NCBI RefSeq assembly: GCF_011777495.1 | Contig: NZ_JAATJS010000007.1 | Location: 1 to 64,000, forward strand | Length of the DNA: 64,000 nucleotides | Reading direction: 5' to 3' | Source: Microvirga terricola | GTDB lineage: Bacteria; Pseudomonadota; Alphaproteobacteria; Rhizobiales; Beijerinckiaceae | In this document: positions 35,974-49,017 of the stretch, in pieces | How positions within the stretch are numbered: position 1 is the stretch's first letter | How the letters are laid out: each line of letters starts with the position of its first letter | Notes under the pieces: model-generated | What the model saw: only the letters and a program-made list of their open reading frames with translations | What the model was told of the DNA's origin: nothing | Database searches by the model: none | Translations under genes and position numbers: made by a program

Positions 35974-36157
35974 GTCCTCGATGGAAGCCAGGGCGACGAC
36001 CCGGAGATCCTCATCTTGCGGAGCATTCGCTCCGGAGAGAGGGGGAAGCGGATTCTTGTCCGCTCCAATCGGAGATAGTCGGTTCAGGTTCAGACCCTTT
36101 CATCCAGCGCTGCAAATCGCGCTGTGCTTATAGAATAATGCCTGATGGCACTTTATT

Positions 36158-36823
36158 TCAACGGCCTTCCGAATGGGAAGTTCGCCGCGCCCGGCGAAGC
36201 TCGGTGGAGGAGAGTGGCGAGCGCGGCCCGTGCAGGAACACCCAGGCGGGGGCTGCGAGGTCCGGCAGAGCCAGGGCATCGCTTTCCGGGATTCTGCCTG
36301 AGGCAAGGGTGGTCGCGCCCCGCGACCGGGCTGCCTTCAGGGTCCATCCCGGCCGGTCGATAACCGCAATGGGCATCAGCTGAGCGATGCGACGCCAGCC
36401 GCGCCAGCGATGGAAGCTCGCCAGATTGTCCGCCCCCATGATCCAGACGAATCGCACGCCGGGATAGCGGCGCTTGAGGTAGGTCAGGGTATCGACGGTG
36501 TAGCGCGCGCCGATATCTGCCTCAAAGGTCGTCACGTCGATGCGGGGATGAGAGGCTATCCTTTTCGCTTCCGCGACTCGCGTTTCGGTAGCCGCGAGAT
36601 CGCCGGCATCCTTCAATGGATTGCCTGGCGTCACGACCCACCAGATCCGGTCGAGTCCGAGCCGTTTCACCGCCATGCGGCTCACATGACGGTGACCGTC
36701 ATGTGCCGGGTTGAAGGAGCCGCCATAAAGCCCGATCCGCATGCCGGGCGCGATGCGCGGCAGACGAGCGAGGCCCGACGGGCTCAAGCGAAAGCGCGAC
36801 GGCGCGGGAGGAGATGCACTCAC
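36158..36823 (-). CDS. nadD: nicotinate-nucleotide adenylyltransferase
   Basis: A 221-residue enzyme that makes deamido-NAD from nicotinate mononucleotide and ATP. The nucleotidyltransferase motif [11 protein letters not shown] is at 34-44, [12 protein letters not shown] follows, and the C-terminal LSSTELRRA corresponds to the ISSTxxR signature. Its ATG overlaps the proA stop by 4 bases. The N-terminal ~27 residues before MRIGLYGG are variable, so translation may start at that inner methionine. Confidence 0.93.
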   Translation of the reverse strand: MSASPPAPSRFRLSPSGLARLPRIAPGMRIGLYGGSFNPAHDGHRHVSRMAVKRLGLDRIWWVVTPGNPLKDAGDLAATETRVAEAKRIASHPRIDVTTFEADIGARYTVDTLTYLKRRYPGVRFVWIMGADNLASFHRWRGWRRIAQLMPIAVIDRPGWTLKAARSRGATTLASGRIPESDALALPDLAAPAWVFLHGPRSPLSSTELRRARRTSHSEGR

Positions 36824-38157
36824 GGGCGGATCTGGCCCGAACCGCGAATACGATATTTGAACGAGGTCAGCTGCTCGACACCCACCGGCCCGCGCGCATG
36901 CATGCGCCCGGTCGCGATGCCGATTTCCGCACCAAACCCGAATTCGCCGCCATCGGCAAACTGGGTCGAAGCATTGTGGAGCACGATGGCGGAATCGACC
37001 TCAGCCATGAAACGCTCGGCCACCGCCGCATCGTCGGTCACGATAGAATCGGTGTGGTGCGAGCCGAAGGCCTCGATATGGGCAATGGCTGCGTCGAGCC
37101 CGTCCACGACCCGCACCGCGATGATGGCGTCGAGATATTCCGTGCGCCAATCCTCTTCCGTCGCGGGTGTGACACGCGGATCGGCGGCCTGCGTGGCCTC
37201 GTCGCCCCTCACGGCGCAACCGGCCTCCAGCAGCGTCGTGACGAGCGGCTTCAGATGTGTGGCGGCGCAGGCCCGGTCGACCAGAAGCGTCTCAGCCGAG
37301 CCGCAGACGCCGGTCCGGCGCATCTTGGCATTGAGCACGATGCCCTTGGCCATCTTCAGATCAGCCTTAGCATGGACGAAGACGTGGCAGATGCCCTCCA
37401 GATGCGCGAAGACGGGCACCCGCGCCTCATCCTGCACGCGCGCCACGAGGCTTTTGCCGCCACGCGGCACAATGACGTCGATCTGGCCTTCAAGTCCGCT
37501 CAGCATCGCTCCCACCGCCGCCCGGTCGCGGGTGGGCACGAGGCGGATCGCGTCGGACGGCAAGCCAGCATCGCTCAGACCCTGTCCCATCGCCTCCGCA
37601 ATGGCGAGCGAGGTACGAAAGCTCTCCGACCCGGTCCGCAGGATCGCCGCATTACCGGCCTTCAGGCAAAGCGCCCCGGCATCCGCCGTGACATTGGGCC
37701 GGCTCTCAAAGATGACGCCAATCACGCCGAGCGGCGTCGCCACACGCTCGATCCGTAAGCCATTCGGGCGCTCGAACTGTGCCAGGACACGTCCGACCGG
37801 ATCAGGTAAGGCGGCGATGCTTTCGACCGCGTCGGCAATATCGGCAAGCCGTTCGGAGTTGAGTGTCAGACGGTCGAGAAAGGCGGGCGTCTGGCCCTTG
37901 GCCTGCGCCTCGGCCACGTCTTCGGCATTGGCAGCGAGAATTGCAGCCGAAGCGGCACGGATGCGTGCGGCCATGGCTCGTAAGGCAGCGTTCTTCTCGT
38001 CTGCCGTGGCAATAGCGAGGCGGCGCGCCGCCAAGCGTGCGCGGCGACCGATGTCGCGCATCAGGGCCGGGACATCGGACGGCTCACCCGAAACCGCTTG
38101 CGCGACGTTGAATCGGCTGGCGGGAGAGGTCCCGCGATGAGTGTCACCCATGTCCAA
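36820..38157 (-). CDS. proA: glutamate-5-semialdehyde dehydrogenase
   Basis: A 445-residue NADPH-dependent gamma-glutamyl phosphate reductase, the second step of proline synthesis. Family motifs are [27 protein letters not shown], the catalytic cysteine in [10 protein letters not shown], and [13 protein letters not shown]. The ATG at 38157 or 38151 reaches back over the start of the divergent DUF72 gene. The inner methionine at about 38061 ([14 protein letters not shown]) begins the conserved domain and would remove the overlap. Confidence 0.93.
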   Translation of the reverse strand: MDMGDTHRGTSPASRFNVAQAVSGEPSDVPALMRDIGRRARLAARRLAIATADEKNAALRAMAARIRAASAAILAANAEDVAEAQAKGQTPAFLDRLTLNSERLADIADAVESIAALPDPVGRVLAQFERPNGLRIERVATPLGVIGVIFESRPNVTADAGALCLKAGNAAILRTGSESFRTSLAIAEAMGQGLSDAGLPSDAIRLVPTRDRAAVGAMLSGLEGQIDVIVPRGGKSLVARVQDEARVPVFAHLEGICHVFVHAKADLKMAKGIVLNAKMRRTGVCGSAETLLVDRACAATHLKPLVTTLLEAGCAVRGDEATQAADPRVTPATEEDWRTEYLDAIIAVRVVDGLDAAIAHIEAFGSHHTDSIVTDDAAVAERFMAEVDSAIVLHNASTQFADGGEFGFGAEIGIATGRMHARGPVGVEQLTSFKYRIRGSGQIRP

Positions 38158-38994
38158 GCCTCACGGAGCATCCGCCCCGAAAACGAAAACCATCGCACGA
38201 AGAGCGTCGCGGGAGCCGCGCCGCACCCTGTCTCCCGACAAGGCAAAGCATGCCCTCACCGCCGCGCTTCGCGTGGGCACCTCCGGCTGGCACTACGAGG
38301 ACTGGAGAGGCCCCTTCTATCCCGCCGATATGTCGCCCAAGGACTTCCTGTCCTTTTACGTCGAACATTTCAATACGATGGAGATCAACAATTCCTTTTA
38401 TCATCTTCCGACTGAGAAAGCCGTCAAGGCATGGCACGACACCGCGCCGGAGGGCTTCGTCTTCGCCTGGAAGGTCTCGCGGTTCATCACCCACATCAAG
38501 CGCCTTCAGGACGTGGGAGACAGCATCACGTTGGTTTTCGAGCGTATGGGCGGCTTGGAGCAGGCCTTCGGCCCCGCCCTCTTCCAACTGCCACCCTCAT
38601 TCGCCGCCAAGCCTGAGAACAGGGATCGGCTGGTCCAGTGCCTCGACCTCCTTCCCAAGAAGCGCCGCTGCGTCTTCGAATTCCGGCACGCAAGCTGGTT
38701 CGAGGACGAGACCTTTCACCTCTTGAGCAACCACAACGTGGCCTTTTGCATCTCGGACCACGTCGATGCGCCCGCTCCCTGGGTGACGACAGCCGATTTC
38801 GTCTATGTGCGGGGCCACGGCATCCAGGGGCGCTATACAGGACGCTACGACACCGAGACCTTGCGCGCGTGGGGCCGCTCCATCGCGGAATTCCGACGCG
38901 AGGGGCGCGACGTCTATGTCTATTTCGACAACGACGTGAAATGCGCCGCGCCCAGAGATGCGGAAACGCTGCTTTCCTTGAGCGCGAAGGAAAA

Positions 38995-38998
<4 letters not shown>
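38150..38998 (+). CDS. DUF72 domain-containing protein
   Basis: A 282-residue TIM-barrel-like DUF72/YecE protein. Marks are [53 protein letters not shown], and FEFRHASWF, together with the late [16 protein letters not shown]. The function of the family is not established. It lies alone on the plus strand between proB and proA, which point left. Its start region overlaps the proA start, and its stop overlaps the proB stop by 4 bases. A GTG at 38141 is an alternative start. Confidence 0.88.
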
Positions 38999-41156
<2,158 letters not shown>

Positions 41157-41195
41157 TTACGGGACAAGGCGTGCGGGAGCAACGCACCAGGCAAG

Positions 41196-41224
41196 AAGCG
41201 CCTCCGAATTTCTCGGAGGCGCTT
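41196..41224 (-). terminator. hairpin after the GNAT gene
   Basis: AAGCGCCTCCGA and TCGGAGGCGCTT form a 12-base-pair stem with a five-base loop, 6 bases beyond the GNAT stop. Read leftward it is followed by CTTG rather than a T run, so terminator strength is uncertain. Confidence 0.6.
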
Positions 41225-41229
41225 AACAC

Positions 41230-41874
41230 TTAGGAGGCCAGGGACAGACCAGCCGCGGCATCCGCCGTTGCCGGGCCGCGGACGAGACCCGTGTGTCCCC
41301 AGCTCTTCAGGCTGTTCCAGGCCCGCCGGTCGAGGCGGAAATGATCGGCCGGATAGAGCCCGCCGCGCGCCCTGGACTCCATGAGGCCCGCGCCCTGATA
41401 GGCGAAGCCGCACTTTTCCAGAACGCGGCGCGAGGCCGGGTTGATAACCCTGGCGGAAGCCATCAGCTCATCCTCCTCGCCATAGGCGAAGAAGGCGTCG
41501 ATCAGCGCGCGCGCCGCCTCGGTGCCGTAGCCCTGCCCCCAGGAAGGCTGGCCCAGCCAATAGCCGAGATGCGGCTTGCCGTCCTCCGGCCCCGGACTGA
41601 TGCCGACCATGCCGATGAGGCTGTTGGGCCGGCCTTTGGGGGTGATGGCGAGTTGCAGGCCCTGCCCGTCGGCATTCGCCCGCCGGGCGTGGAAGATGAA
41701 CCGCTCGGCATCTTCCGGTGGGTAGGGATGCGGAATAAGCGCCGTCATTTCCGCGACAGCTTTCTCACCGGCAAGGCGTACGATGGCTTGGGCGTCGGCA
41801 AGACGGGGCCAACGCAGCCAAAGGCGGCGCGTTTCCAAGCGGAAAACATCGTCACGGGTGAGGTCGGGAAACAT
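41230..41874 (-). CDS. GNAT family N-acetyltransferase
   Basis: A 214-residue RimJ/RimL-type acetyltransferase. The opening LETRRLWLRWPRLADAQAI is typical, the acetyl-CoA loop is in WLGQPSWGQGYGTEAARALI, and the late RVINPASRRVLEKCGFAYQG is the standard C-terminal motif. The substrate is unknown (a protein N-terminus or a small molecule). I chose the ATG at 41874 because GGAG lies 7-8 bases upstream; the frame upstream runs through the ribosomal-protein region and is not coding. It lies between rpmA and obgE. Confidence 0.88.
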   Translation of the reverse strand: MFPDLTRDDVFRLETRRLWLRWPRLADAQAIVRLAGEKAVAEMTALIPHPYPPEDAERFIFHARRANADGQGLQLAITPKGRPNSLIGMVGISPGPEDGKPHLGYWLGQPSWGQGYGTEAARALIDAFFAYGEEDELMASARVINPASRRVLEKCGFAYQGAGLMESRARGGLYPADHFRLDRRAWNSLKSWGHTGLVRGPATADAAAGLSLAS

Positions 41875-41924
41875 GGTCTTGCTCCGATCCAGATTGGGCC
41901 ATCTTTCAAGGCCCGAAAACGCGA

Positions 41925-41950
41925 AGGGGAGGTGGTATCCCACCTCCCCT
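41925..41950 (-). terminator. terminator-like hairpin after rpmA
   Basis: AGGGGAGGTGG, loop TATC, CCACCTCCCCT: an 11-base-pair stem about 110 bases after rpmA. Read leftward it is followed by TCGCGTTTTCGG. It probably ends the rplU-rpmA transcript. Confidence 0.65.
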
Positions 41951-42061
41951 GGCATTTTCTGGATCAGAGCTCGGCCGTTTGAGGGGCCTTTTCGGGAGCT
42001 TTTTGGATCCGCCGGGTTCGGTGTGATACCGGCGGGAGCTCCTTCGCTTTGCTCTCGCCGT

Positions 42062-42328
42062 TTATTCTGCGGCCTCTTGGGCCGGGACGACCGATACGAA
42101 AGCTCGGCCTTGTTTCGTAAGGAATCGGACGCGTCCATTGGCGGTGGCAAAGAGGGTATGATCCTTGCCCATGCCAACGTTGGCGCCCGCATGCCACTTC
42201 GTGCCGCGCTGACGAATGATGATGTTGCCCGACACGACCTGTTGATCGCCGAACTTCTTGACGCCCAGACGACGGCCGTCGGAATCACGACCGTTGCGAG
42301 ACGAACCGCCTGCTTTTTTGTGAGCCAT
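42062..42328 (-). CDS. rpmA: 50S ribosomal protein L27
   Basis: An 88-residue L27 with the flexible N-terminus [15 protein letters not shown] that reaches the peptidyl-transferase centre, then [22 protein letters not shown] and the [10 protein letters not shown] core. There is no cleavable N-terminal extension of the kind seen in Firmicutes. It follows rplU by about 35 bases. Confidence 0.97.
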   Translation of the reverse strand: MAHKKAGGSSRNGRDSDGRRLGVKKFGDQQVVSGNIIIRQRGTKWHAGANVGMGKDHTLFATANGRVRFLTKQGRAFVSVVPAQEAAE

Positions 42329-42363
42329 GGGTTACTCCCGTATTCCTGTCAGTTTCCGTTCGC

Positions 42364-42756
42364 TTATTCAGCGGCGGCCGGCGCAGCGTCTTTCGCTGCA
42401 GCCTTGGTGGTCTTCTTGGCCGCAGCCTTCTTGGGCTTTTCGCCGCCGGCGAGGATCTCGGTGATCCGCACGACCGTGTAGTCCTGGCGATGCCCGCGCT
42501 TGCGGCGCGAATTCTGGCGGCGGCGCTTCTTGAAGGAAATGACCTTCTCGCCGCGGGTGTGCTCAACCACCTCGCCCGCCACGGTGACGCCCTCGACGAG
42601 GGGCGCGCCGACCTGGGTGCCGTTGTCGTTCGTGACCATAAGAACCTGGTCGAACGTGACGGTGGCGCCCGGCTCTCCTTCGAGCTTGGCGATGGTGATG
42701 ACGTCTTCGGCGGCGACGCGATATTGCTTGCCGCCGGTCTTGATCACTGCGAACAT
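42364..42756 (-). CDS. rplU: 50S ribosomal protein L21
   Basis: A 130-residue L21: [17 protein letters not shown], then the [18 protein letters not shown]-binding stretch typical of L21. A C-terminal tail of about 25 residues is rich in lysine and alanine ([18 protein letters not shown]), an extension common in Hyphomicrobiales. I chose the ATG at 42756 because the fold begins [12 protein letters not shown]. Confidence 0.97.
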   Translation of the reverse strand: MFAVIKTGGKQYRVAAEDVITIAKLEGEPGATVTFDQVLMVTNDNGTQVGAPLVEGVTVAGEVVEHTRGEKVISFKKRRRQNSRRKRGHRQDYTVVRITEILAGGEKPKKAAAKKTTKAAAKDAAPAAAE

Positions 42757-43031
42757 CTTCATCCTCGTGTTCAAACCCAACTCTCCGCGGGAACCCGCAG
42801 GGTCGGCTTTTTGGCAGTTTCCGGCTTCATTTCACGATGGCCGAGGCCATCGCAGCGAGACGCGCGGGCACAAGGCCCCTCACGTACAGAGGGGTGTCTG
42901 TAGGGACAGCCCGCCCCGATGTCAATCAAAAACCCGGCAAAAACCCGCAGAAGGGTGCTTGAAGACCTGAGAGGCCCATGATATCCACCCCGCCTCAACC
43001 AGCCGACCTTGGCAACAGGATCAGGCCCTCC

Positions 43032-43121
43032 GGAGAGGTGGCAGAGTGGTTGAATGCACCGCACTCGAAATGCGGCATACGGGCAACCGTATCGGGAGTT
43101 CGAATCTCCCCCTCTCCGCCA
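43032..43121 (+). tRNA. tRNA-Ser (anticodon CGA)
   Basis: The acceptor GGAGAGG pairs with CCTCTCC, followed by G and an encoded CCA. The anticodon arm CCGCA-CTCGAAA-TGCGG gives CGA, which reads UCG. The long variable arm is typical of serine. It is a complete 90-base gene. The sequence to its right is phage-like debris, so it may have served as an integration site. Confidence 0.97.
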
Positions 43122-43258
43122 TCTTATTCGATTAAGTATCTGATTTATAAGCAAGTTATTGAGCGGACACGCTTTGGGTCCCAACATGGGCCCCAGCAGC
43201 TGCGCGCTCTGCCGCCGTCAAATCCCGCCGCGTCCTAGTAGTCCCATCGATTGATGGA

Positions 43259-43408
43259 CTACACTTGATCGGGTGAGGCAACTACTCGCAGGCAGGGGAG
43301 CTGACCGAACCGGCCGCTGTTGACCCATGCCTTGAAGATGTGCGGCGACAATTTCTGGATCTTCAGGTCATCCAGCACGGCATCATAAAAGCGAAACCAG
43401 CGGCTCAT
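43259..43408 (-). pseudogene. N-terminal fragment of a phage-like replication/helix-turn-helix protein
   Basis: Only 49 residues. The opening SRWFRFYDAVLDDLKIQKL-SPHIFKAWVN resembles the N-terminus of phage-type replisome organiser or helix-turn-helix proteins found in alphaproteobacterial prophages. After KAWVN the sequence loses similarity (SGRFGQLPCL) and stops, so it looks truncated. The ATG at 43408 has GAGGG close upstream. It lies 140 bases from tRNA-Ser. The assignment rests on memory of the family motif and is tentative. Confidence 0.45.
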
Positions 43409-43465
43409 GTGGCCGCCCTCTTGTCGCACCCGCGACGCAGCCCTTGTCACTTAGACCGTCACTTA

Positions 43466-43513
43466 TGACGTCACCGGTGACGTCGTGCGTGACGTCGTGC
43501 GTGACGTCACCGC
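43466..43513. repeat. four TGACGTC repeats at 12-bp spacing
   Basis: TGACGTC occurs at 43466, 43478, 43490 and 43502, exactly 12 bases apart. The first and last copies are followed by ACCG and the middle two by GTGCG. Each core is nearly palindromic. Read in the leftward frame it encodes a DVTH/GDVT four-residue repeat. It could be an iteron-like protein-binding array or a remnant of a repetitive coding region. The rest of 43514-43696 shows nothing I can assign. Confidence 0.7.
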
Positions 43514-43696
43514 GGGACAAAAAGACGGCGCCACACGTTCACGACAATGCCTGAGCCTCGTGGGGGCTATCCGCTTGACCGGAGAGCCTACGACTGAACG
43601 ATTCCGCCCGTTGAACGCCCGCGATTGCGAAGCCACTTTTGAATCGCAATCAAAGCCAGCGTCGATGGCGAATGGGGAACCGAGACAGGCTGCCCC

Positions 43697-46600
43697 TCAC
43701 TCCGCTGCGAGGCGGGCCTTCGATGCCGACTTTGCGGCGCTGAGTTCGCGCAGCTTCTGGAAGACCACGTAGAGCATCGGGATCACAAAGATACCAAAGA
43801 ATGCGGCAGCGAGCATGCCGCCGAAGACAGGAGTGCCGACGGCACGACGGCTGAGCGCTCCGGCGCCTTCGGCGATCACCAGCGGGAGGAGGCCGAAGAT
43901 GAACGCAAGGCTCGTCATCATCACCGGCCGGAAGCGCAGGCGCGCGCCAGTAATCGCCGCATCGCCGATGCTTGCGCCCTGGAGCCGCTGCTGAAGCGCG
44001 AACTCGACGATCAGAATCCCGTTCTTGGCGGCGAGTGCCACCAGCACCACAAGCCCGATCTGCGCGTAGACGTCGAAGGCGAGACCGGACAGCTTCACCG
44101 CCGCGATGGCGCCGAACACGGCGACGGTGACCGACAAGAGAACCGGGATCGGGATGTTCCAGCTCTCATAGAGCGCGACCAGGAACAGATAGGCGAAAAG
44201 CACGGCGAGGCCGAGCACGACGCCAGTCTGACCGGTTGCTGTCTTTTCCTGCAGCGCGGTCCCGGTCCATTCGAAACCATAGCCGCGCGGGAGTGTCGTC
44301 GCCGAGATCCGCTCCATCGCCGTGAGCGCCTGGCCGGAGCTGTAGGCCGGCTTGGGGGCGCCGTTGATGATCGTGGCGCGGAAGCCATTGTAGCGCACGA
44401 GCGCCTGCGGTCCTTGCACGAGCCGCGCCTGTGCCAGGGCGCGGATCGGCACCATCGCGCCCGCGGCATTGCGGACATAAACCCGGTAGATGTCTTCGAT
44501 CTCATTGCGGAACTTGGCCTCCGACTCGACATTGACCTGCCAAGTCCGGCCGAAGAGATTGAAATCATTGACGTAAAATCCGCCGAGTGACGCCTGAAGC
44601 GCGTTGAAAATGCTGCTGATGGGGATGCCCAGCACCTGTGTCTTGTCGCGATCAATGTCGAGATAGATCTGCGGCGTGTCAGCGGCGAAGGTGCTGAAGA
44701 CGGCGGCAAGCTCGGGTTGCTGATTGGCGGCAACGAGAAGCGCGCGATTGACGGCCGCGATGTCCGTGGGACTCTGGCCCTGCAGAGCTTCGAGCGCGTA
44801 CTGGAAGCCACCGGTATTGCCCAGCCCGAGAATGGGCGGCAAGTTGAACGGGAAGACGACGGCTCCCTGGATGGCGGAGAGCTGTGGGCGCAGGCGGGCG
44901 AGGACTGCATCGACGCTCTGAGCCGGATCGGTACGGTCCTCGTACGGTTTCATGCGGATCACGAAGAAGGCATTGTTCGACGAGGCCACGTAATCGATGA
45001 AATTCAAACCCACCACCGACAGGACGCGCGCGACCCCCGGGGTCTGTCGGATGATGTCTTCCACCTGAGCGACAAGCTTCTCGGTGCGCTCGTTGGACGC
45101 GCCCTCGGGCAGCCGCATGGCGGCGAAGATCGCGCCCTGATCCTCCGACGGCAGGAAGCCTTGCGGCGTCACTCTGAAGAGAAAGAACGAGCCCGCCGCG
45201 ACTCCGGCCACGACAATCAGGCTGACGATTGCGACACGGACGAAATGGCGCACCAGCGCGGCGTACCCGTCGCGCGCTTGATCGATCGCGCCGAGCACGT
45301 AACGCATCGGTCCGCGACGCGGCCCGGTGCGCTTCAGAAGAACCGAACACAAGGCCGGGCTCAAAGTGAGGGCGTTCACTGCGGAGATGACCATCGCAGT
45401 CGACACCGCGACGGCGAACTGGCGGAAAAGCTGACCGCTGATACCGGGAATGAATGCCACCGGAATGAACACTGACAACAGGACAAGGGTGATCGCGATG
45501 ATCGGCCCGGTGATCTCCGCCATGGCCTTCTTGGTGGCGTCGGGGACCGACAGAGTCGGCTCCTCTTCCATCACTCGCTCCACGTTCTCGGTGACGACGA
45601 TTGCATCGTCGACGACGATGCCGATGGCGAGCACCAAGGCAAGGAGCGATACCGTATTGGCTGAATAACCGATGACGAGCATGACCGCGAAGGTGCCGAT
45701 GATCGAGACCGGCACCGCGATCATCGGGATCACCATCGTCCGCAGCTTGCCGAGGAACAGGAACACCACGAGCGCCACCAGCAGGAAAGCGACGATCAGG
45801 GTGCGAATGACCTCGTTGACGGTTGCGGTGACGAAGGTGGTCGCATCCCAGAAGAGATCGCTGCGCATATCGTCCGGAAAACGCTTTGCCAGGCCGTCCA
45901 TCACTTCCCGTACGCGCCGCGCCACCTCGACCGCATTGGCGCCGGGCGTCTGATAGATACCAATCGCTGCAGATGGTGCGCCGTTGAATCGGGTGTAACG
46001 GTCCTGTGTCTTTGCGCCGAGATCGGCACGGGCCACGTCCTTGACGCGGACGACGGAACCATTGGGGTTTGCGCGCAGGACAACGTTCTCGAACTCTTCC
46101 GTCCGGGTCAGACGTCCCTTGGTCTTGATGGTGAGCTGCAGTTGCTGGTTGCCCGGTGCGGGCTCCGCGCCGATGCGGCCCACTGCGGCTTGCAGGTTCT
46201 GGGACTGGATCGCCGAGATCACATCGGCCGGAGTCAGATTGAAAGCCGTCAGGCGGTCGGGATCGAGCCAAAGGCGCAGGGAATAATCGAGGGGACCGAA
46301 GAGGCTTGCCTGGCCGACGCCGGGGATGCGCGCCAGCGGATCGATGATGTTGATAGTGGCATAGTTGTTGAGAAACAGCGCATCATGAGTTCCCCGCGGC
46401 GACGAGAGCGTGATGACCTGCAAAAGCGCCGCCGATTTCTTGCGGATGACCAATCCCTGACGCTGGACTTCCTGCGGCAGGAGCTGCGTTGCAAGCTGGG
46501 CCCTGTTCTGGACATTCACCGTATTGATGTCAGGATCGGTGCCGAGCGCAAAGGTGACGGTTAGCGAGTAACTGCCGTCGGCTCCGCTCGTCGACTGATA

Positions 46601-46834
46601 ATAGAGGGCATTGTCGACGCCGTTGATCTGTTGCTCGATTGGCTGAGCGACAGTCGTTTCGACCACCTCCGCGTCGGCTCCGGGATAGAGGGTCGTGAGC
46701 GAGACCTGCGGCGGCACGATATCGGGAAACTGGGCGACCGGGATCGCCCGCATCGCGAGCAGACCAGCAAGAGTGATGACGATCGAGATCACGAAGGCGA
46801 GACGAGGCCGGTCGATGAAGATGTTCGAGATCAT
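43697..46834 (-). CDS. RND efflux pump, inner-membrane transporter (AcrB/HAE1 type)
   Basis: A 1045-residue proton-driven multidrug exporter with twelve membrane helices and two large periplasmic loops. The proton-relay pair Asp409-Asp410 stands in the fourth helix ([10 protein letters not shown]). The N-terminus [17 protein letters not shown] and the sequence SPALCSVLL are standard for the HAE1 group. The substrates cannot be read. The ATG overlaps the stop of the adaptor gene (ATGA), so both are made together. No TolC-type outer-membrane channel is encoded in the window. Confidence 0.95.
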   Translation of the reverse strand: MISNIFIDRPRLAFVISIVITLAGLLAMRAIPVAQFPDIVPPQVSLTTLYPGADAEVVETTVAQPIEQQINGVDNALYYQSTSGADGSYSLTVTFALGTDPDINTVNVQNRAQLATQLLPQEVQRQGLVIRKKSAALLQVITLSSPRGTHDALFLNNYATINIIDPLARIPGVGQASLFGPLDYSLRLWLDPDRLTAFNLTPADVISAIQSQNLQAAVGRIGAEPAPGNQQLQLTIKTKGRLTRTEEFENVVLRANPNGSVVRVKDVARADLGAKTQDRYTRFNGAPSAAIGIYQTPGANAVEVARRVREVMDGLAKRFPDDMRSDLFWDATTFVTATVNEVIRTLIVAFLLVALVVFLFLGKLRTMVIPMIAVPVSIIGTFAVMLVIGYSANTVSLLALVLAIGIVVDDAIVVTENVERVMEEEPTLSVPDATKKAMAEITGPIIAITLVLLSVFIPVAFIPGISGQLFRQFAVAVSTAMVISAVNALTLSPALCSVLLKRTGPRRGPMRYVLGAIDQARDGYAALVRHFVRVAIVSLIVVAGVAAGSFFLFRVTPQGFLPSEDQGAIFAAMRLPEGASNERTEKLVAQVEDIIRQTPGVARVLSVVGLNFIDYVASSNNAFFVIRMKPYEDRTDPAQSVDAVLARLRPQLSAIQGAVVFPFNLPPILGLGNTGGFQYALEALQGQSPTDIAAVNRALLVAANQQPELAAVFSTFAADTPQIYLDIDRDKTQVLGIPISSIFNALQASLGGFYVNDFNLFGRTWQVNVESEAKFRNEIEDIYRVYVRNAAGAMVPIRALAQARLVQGPQALVRYNGFRATIINGAPKPAYSSGQALTAMERISATTLPRGYGFEWTGTALQEKTATGQTGVVLGLAVLFAYLFLVALYESWNIPIPVLLSVTVAVFGAIAAVKLSGLAFDVYAQIGLVVLVALAAKNGILIVEFALQQRLQGASIGDAAITGARLRFRPVMMTSLAFIFGLLPLVIAEGAGALSRRAVGTPVFGGMLAAAFFGIFVIPMLYVVFQKLRELSAAKSASKARLAAE

Positions 46835-47976
46835 TGGCTTTTGGCCTCTGGCGCCAGCACATTCGCCTGCACGACCTGCCCGGGCTGGACCTTCTGAACC
46901 CCGTCGACGATCACGTTGTCACCTTCCTGAAGGCCCGCGGTGACGACCACATCGGCATCGCGGTTCGCACCAGGCGTGATGCGGCGCTGCTGCACCTTGT
47001 GCTGATTATCGACCACCAGGGCGTAATAGCCGCTCTGATCGAACTGCAAGGCTGCCTGCGGAATGACTAAGCGCGGCTCTTCCTGGCGCAGGCGGACCTC
47101 CGCCGTCACGAACTGGCCGTCGATCAGCTGCCCGTCGGGATTGGGCGCCGTGGCGCGCATGATGAGCGTGTCCGTCTGCTGATCGACTTGCGGGTCGGTT
47201 AGATCCCACACACCGCGATGCGGGTATTTGGCGCCGTTCGACAGGCGGAGGCGGATCTCGATCTTGGCGGGGCTGCCCGTTTCCTCGCGCCTTGCCTCGC
47301 GAATAAGTTCGAGGTCGCGCACGCTCACCGGAAAGAGCACATAGATCGGGTCCTTGCTCACGATCGTCGCAAGCACGCCACTCGCCGGATTGACGAGATT
47401 CCCCACCGTGTAGGCCGTGCGACCGATCAGCCCGTCGATCGGCGACCTGATTTCGGTGTAGTCGAGATTGACCTCAGCCTGTGTGAGTGCGGCCTTCATC
47501 TGCAGGATGTTGGCCTTGGCGCTGTCGAGATTGGCCTTGTCCTGATCGACGACCGACTGGGACGCGAATTGGCGCTGAGAGAGCGACAGTTGTCGATCGT
47601 ACTGGAGCTGGGCGTTCGTCACGACGGCCTCGGCCGAAGCCACGTTCGCTTTTGCCTGGTCGACCCGCGCTTTGAATTGGATCTTCTCGATCTGGTAGAG
47701 GAGTTCGCCGGCCTTGACGGTTTGACCTTCCCGAAACGCGACCCGCTCGAGAAAGCCCTCGACGCGAGCCCGCAGATCGACCTTGCTCACCGCCTTGATG
47801 TGCCCAACGAACTGGAAGGACTGGCTCACCCCGCGCATCTCCGCGGGCCGCACACCGACCGCTGGCTGCGGCGCCGGAGCCGCCGCTTGCTGCGGAGCGT
47901 TGCACGCCGCCGGCAGCAGAAGACCGAGAAGAAAGGCCAGCCTCCACGAGGGGGTCTTGCACTGATACGGGCTCAT
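46831..47976 (-). CDS. RND efflux periplasmic adaptor (lipoprotein)
   Basis: A 381-residue membrane-fusion protein. The signal has a lipobox (LLPAAC), so it is probably lipid-anchored like AcrA. Marks are [24 protein letters not shown] at the lipoyl start, a helical hairpin around 100-165, and [18 protein letters not shown] closing the lipoyl domain; beta-barrel and membrane-proximal domains follow. I chose the ATG at 47976 because GGAGGAGA lies 6 bases upstream. It is the first gene of the pump operon. Confidence 0.93.
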   Translation of the reverse strand: MSPYQCKTPSWRLAFLLGLLLPAACNAPQQAAAPAPQPAVGVRPAEMRGVSQSFQFVGHIKAVSKVDLRARVEGFLERVAFREGQTVKAGELLYQIEKIQFKARVDQAKANVASAEAVVTNAQLQYDRQLSLSQRQFASQSVVDQDKANLDSAKANILQMKAALTQAEVNLDYTEIRSPIDGLIGRTAYTVGNLVNPASGVLATIVSKDPIYVLFPVSVRDLELIREARREETGSPAKIEIRLRLSNGAKYPHRGVWDLTDPQVDQQTDTLIMRATAPNPDGQLIDGQFVTAEVRLRQEEPRLVIPQAALQFDQSGYYALVVDNQHKVQQRRITPGANRDADVVVTAGLQEGDNVIVDGVQKVQPGQVVQANVLAPEAKSQ

Positions 47977-48261
47977 CGTATCTCCTCCCCAACGCACTCA
48001 CCGTCATCCCGGCCAGAGCGTACCGGAGAGCGGGACCGTGGGCGAAAGGGGTGCCGTCATCGTCCGACGGTCGCGGGCCCGGCTCCGTGCTCGGGATAAC
48101 AGTGCAACCGGAGCCACTCTTCCGCCGGAGAAGGAAAGCGACCCAAGTGGCTTTGTTTAACCTGACTACGTGCCCAGAGTATGGCACGCAGCATGGGGAG
48201 CCACCGCCGCGCTGGCTTGCCCCCTACTCCTAATGGCATCCTTCGGATGGCGGATGCGGTA

Positions 48262-49017
48262 TCAGGCTCCTGCCCGGGAGCGGCGGAGCCATTCGTCGAA
48301 GCCGATGCGGCCGAGGCGTGCCTCGCCCAACGGCACGAGCGAGCGCTCCTCGACCCGGCCGCCGAAGTATTGGGCGTCGGGATCGCGCACGACCTCACGC
48401 GGGTCGCCGACAGCCTTCAGGTAGCGGGCGACGATTTCGTTGAACGGCGCTCGTTCCGGGCCGGCGATCTCGACGATGCCGTTTCGCGGCGCCGCGAGCG
48501 CCACATCGGCAACGATGGCAGCAACGTCGTCCGCGGCGATGGGCTGGAAGAGGCCGGGCGAAAGCCTGACGACATTTCCAACTGCACTTCCATCGGCGAT
48601 GCCGCCGAGGAATTCCAGGAACTGAGTCGAGCGGATGATGGTGTAGGGGACACGGGAGGTCTGGATCAGCTTCTCTTGGGCGACCTTGGCGCGGAAATAG
48701 CCATTGTCGGGCGTCCGGTCGGTTCCGACGATGGATAGCGCGACATGATGCCGGACGCCCGCTGCGCCCTCCGCCGCGAGAAGGTTGCGGCCGGAGGTCT
48801 CGAAGAACTCCAGCACCGCCTTGTCTTCAAATGAAGGCGAATTGGCGAGATCGATCACGACCTGCGCGCCGGCCATGGCCTCTGTCAGCCCCTCGCCGGT
48901 GATGCTGTTGATTCCGCTTTGCGGCGAGGCGGCGACGACCTCGTGGCCGCCCTGGCGCAGAATCGCAACGGTCTTCGAGCCAATCAGGCCGGTGCCGCCG
49001 ATGACGACGATCTTCAT
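48262..49017 (-). CDS. NmrA-like NAD(P)-binding oxidoreductase
   Basis: A 251-residue atypical short-chain dehydrogenase. The N-terminal Rossmann motif is KIVVIGGTGLIGSKTVAIL, and the TIIRSTQFLEFLGGI and PIAADDVAAIVADVAL stretches are typical of NmrA/YwnB-type proteins. The YxxxK catalytic pair is not obvious (KVAQEKL remains), as in non-enzymatic members, so it may be a redox sensor or a reductase. It points left, upstream of the RND operon, with about 285 bases between them. Confidence 0.8.
   Translation of the reverse strand: MKIVVIGGTGLIGSKTVAILRQGGHEVVAASPQSGINSITGEGLTEAMAGAQVVIDLANSPSFEDKAVLEFFETSGRNLLAAEGAAGVRHHVALSIVGTDRTPDNGYFRAKVAQEKLIQTSRVPYTIIRSTQFLEFLGGIADGSAVGNVVRLSPGLFQPIAADDVAAIVADVALAAPRNGIVEIAGPERAPFNEIVARYLKAVGDPREVVRDPDAQYFGGRVEERSLVPLGEARLGRIGFDEWLRRSRAGA

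Noticed and set aside
42771-43187. Leftward frame reading WRRGGDSNSR-type protein through tRNA-Ser
   Set aside because: This is the familiar false protein from translating a tRNA gene on the opposite strand.
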